From: Wenzhouxiangella sp.
GTDB taxonomy: Bacteria; Pseudomonadota; Gammaproteobacteria; Xanthomonadales; Wenzhouxiangellaceae
Length of the DNA stretch: 8,076 nucleotides
Assembly: GCA_007123575.1 (NCBI GenBank)
Contig: SKKV01000303.1
Span: forward strand, 1 to 8,076
Reading direction: 5' to 3'
Shown here: piece by piece, positions 7,111-8,076 of the stretch
How the letters are laid out: the number at the start of each line of letters is the position of its first letter
Numbering within the stretch: the first letter of the stretch is position 1
The notes under the pieces: model-generated
The model's input: only the letters and a program-made list of their open reading frames with translations
Databases searched by the model: none
What the model was told of the DNA's origin: nothing
Program-made: the position numbers and the translations under genes

Positions 7111-7115
7111 CCTCC
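7111..7115 (-). promoter_or_regulatory. Ribosome binding site GGAGG deciding the TTG start of the Tat-leader gene
   Basis: Read on the minus strand, GGAGG is followed by TTGACT and then TTG GAA CGG. The spacing to the second TTG (7104) is 6 bases, within the usual range, whereas the first TTG (7110) touches the site. No ATG or GTG lies at a workable distance, and the Tat motif begins two residues after the chosen start. Confidence 0.7.
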
Positions 7116-7223
7116 GGCCAGTATGGATGTTCGAGTGAAGCCCAAGCTATCAGTCGCCTTAAAATACGAATCCGACAAGGTGCCGGTCACGACCAAGTAT
7201 AAGTGAAGGTGGCGGATCACGAC
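7116..7223. promoter_or_regulatory. Divergent intergenic region between the Tat-leader/GMC unit and tadA
   Basis: About 120 bases separate the two divergent starts, so promoters for both directions probably lie here. On + there is a -10-like TATAAG at 7198-7203, but no convincing -35 at the right distance; a transcript starting just after it would have a leader of only about 15 bases. On - the best match is TATTTT at 7166-7161 with GTGACC at 7190-7185, spacing 18, which is weak. No operator palindrome of useful length was found. Confidence 0.4.
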
Positions 7224-7700
7224 ATGGATCAAGATGAGTACTGGATGAGGCAGGCTTTGGCCATGGCCCGGCGCGCCGAACAGAGCGGGGAGGTTCCGGT
7301 GGGGGCTGTGCTGGTAGCAGAAGCTCAGGTGTTGGGTGCTGGCTACAACCGCGTGATTCAAGACGCCGATCCGACTGCGCACGCAGAGATCGTGGCGATG
7401 AGGCAGGCCGCGCGGCGAGTCGGTAACTACCGTTTGCCCGGTACGACGCTATATGTCACGCTGGAGCCCTGCAGCATGTGTGCTGGCGCGATCGTCCTGG
7501 CTCGAATTCAGCGCGTTGTATTCGCGACACACGATCCTCGGACTGGCGCGGCGGTGTCACTCTTCCGCATCCTGGACGACGAGCGATTAAATCATCGCTG
7601 CGAGCTCACTACAGGGGTTTGCCAAGCCGAGGCAGCAGGGATGCTGCGTGCATTTTTTCGCCGAAAGCGCACTGCAAAGCGCCCTAAGCCGATGAGTTAG
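7224..7700 (+). CDS. tadA: tRNA-specific adenosine deaminase TadA
   Basis: The 158-residue product deaminates A34 to inosine in the anticodon of tRNA-Arg(ACG) in the cytoplasm, allowing it to read several CGN codons. The zinc-dependent cytidine-deaminase fold is explicit: PTAHAEIVAMR with zinc ligand H53 and proton-shuttling E55, and LEPCSMCAGA with zinc ligands C83 and C86. Flanking TadA-specific sequence is also present: EYWMRQAL at the start, EVPVGAVLV, NYRLPGTTLYVTLEPC, and DPRTGAAVSLFRI followed by LNHRCELTTGV. Length is normal for the family. I prefer ATG 7224, four residues before EYWMRQAL, which corresponds to the family's usual N-terminus; GGCGGA eight bases upstream is a modest ribosome site. 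The in-frame GTG at 7203 would add seven residues and has no Shine-Dalgarno. The C-terminus is basic (RRKRTAKRPKP), as in other TadA proteins. It is divergent from the minus-strand unit and separate from it in function. Confidence 0.96.
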   Translation: MDQDEYWMRQALAMARRAEQSGEVPVGAVLVAEAQVLGAGYNRVIQDADPTAHAEIVAMRQAARRVGNYRLPGTTLYVTLEPCSMCAGAIVLARIQRVVFATHDPRTGAAVSLFRILDDERLNHRCELTTGVCQAEAAGMLRAFFRRKRTAKRPKPMS

Positions 7701-7768
7701 AGCGCCCCTTGGTGGTTGAGTTTTGATGCTAAACTATCCGACTAAACCGTTACAGATCGGGTGTTTTG

Positions 7769-8076
7769 ATGAACAGATTCACGCTTGCCGTGGCGGCCAT
7801 TGCGGTCGCCGTTTTGCTTTCTGCCTGCACGGAACCCGAGCCGCCGGCACCTGAGCCCGAGCCGGAAATTCCCGAGACCGAGGAAGTGGCAACCGAGGCC
7901 GCTGACGAGGCTGAACTGGATGAGCTAGTCAATCCCCTGCTGGCTGAAAGCACGCTGCCATACGGCATGCCGCCGTTCGATCAGATTCGCGACGAGCACT
8001 TCGGTCCGGCGATCGAGCAGGGCATGGCCGAGCACCGGGCCGAGATCGATGCCATTGCGTCGAACCCGGCCGAGCC
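7769..8076 (+). CDS. Lipoprotein M3-family metallopeptidase (Dcp/oligopeptidase A type), 3'-truncated by the window edge
   Basis: The frame runs from ATG 7769 off the right edge; 102 codons are visible. The first 20 residues form a lipoprotein signal peptide with a good lipobox, LLSAC (lipidated Cys at 20). Residues 21 to about 50 are a low-complexity acidic Pro/Glu tether (EPEPPAPEPEPE and onward). From about 53 the sequence matches the N-terminus of peptidyl-dipeptidase Dcp: NPLLAESTLPYGMPPFDQI, then FGPAIEQGMAEHRAEIDAIASNP, which parallels the E. coli Dcp opening of the NPF..STLPY...FDQI type. The catalytic HExxH site of M3 peptidases would be some 400 residues further on and is not in view. 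The enzyme would degrade short peptides at the envelope instead of in the cytoplasm. The 68-base gap after tadA holds no clear promoter or terminator, so co-transcription with tadA is possible. The ribosome site (GGTG) is weak. Confidence 0.85.
   Translation, partial: MNRFTLAVAAIAVAVLLSACTEPEPPAPEPEPEIPETEEVATEAADEAELDELVNPLLAESTLPYGMPPFDQIRDEHFGPAIEQGMAEHRAEIDAIASNPAE

Noticed and set aside
7203..7223. GTG start adding seven residues to TadA.
   Set aside because: It has no ribosome site, and TadA homology begins just after ATG 7224.
7701..7768. Possible tadA terminator (CCCC-TT-GG) or promoter (TTGAGT with TAAACT) in the gap before the M3 peptidase.
   Set aside because: The stem is too short with no U-run, and the promoter boxes do not have compatible spacing.
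7750..7968. Ser/Gly-rich open frame on - opposite the start of the peptidase.
   Set aside because: It is a shadow of the Glu/Pro-rich tether; the + frame has a lipoprotein signal and a clear family match.
1..8076. tRNA, rRNA, CRISPR repeats, transposase or att-like direct repeats.
   Set aside because: None was seen by reading either strand; the window is almost entirely protein-coding.

Overview
The window is GC-rich, tightly packed DNA with Gram-negative features: an SPI-type signal peptide, a twin-arginine (Tat) leader, and a lipoprotein signal. The housekeeping proteins resemble gammaproteobacterial ones. My best guess is a free-living gammaproteobacterium of the Xanthomonadales/Wenzhouxiangella type. 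That guess rests on protein style, above all the paired 'G-H-W/F-[FY]...GEGI' beta repeats, and not on any search.

Layout, left to right: (1) the 3' part of a glycoside-hydrolase-like TIM-barrel gene on + (1-1842), open at the left edge; (2) a convergent gene on - (1849-5193) for a secreted 1114-residue multidomain protein with a CotH-type kinase domain; (3) upstream of it on the same strand, a GMC-family FAD oxidoreductase (5309-6715); (4) overlapping that by ATGA, a small Tat-leader protein (6712-7104), probably its partner subunit; (5) a divergent intergenic region; (6) tadA, the tRNA adenosine deaminase, on + (7224-7700); (7) the start of a lipoprotein M3 metallopeptidase of the Dcp/OpdA type on + (7769 to the right edge).

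Genes 1-4 look like an accessory, envelope-directed block. The hydrolase-like protein has a C-terminal module that recalls polysaccharide-locus enzymes, the CotH protein has a clear signal peptide, and the GMC enzyme has no leader of its own but is translationally coupled to a Tat-leader protein. The three minus-strand genes may form one transcription unit, with a 115-nt gap and a small hairpin before the kinase gene. A possible joint role in modifying a cell-surface or exported polysaccharide is an inference. tadA and the M3 peptidase on the right look like ordinary core genes.

The most interesting object is the secreted CotH-kinase protein, with jelly-roll-like, plant-type LRR and tandem beta modules, next to the Tat-coupled GMC oxidoreductase. 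I see no RNA genes, CRISPR array, insertion sequence or attachment site.
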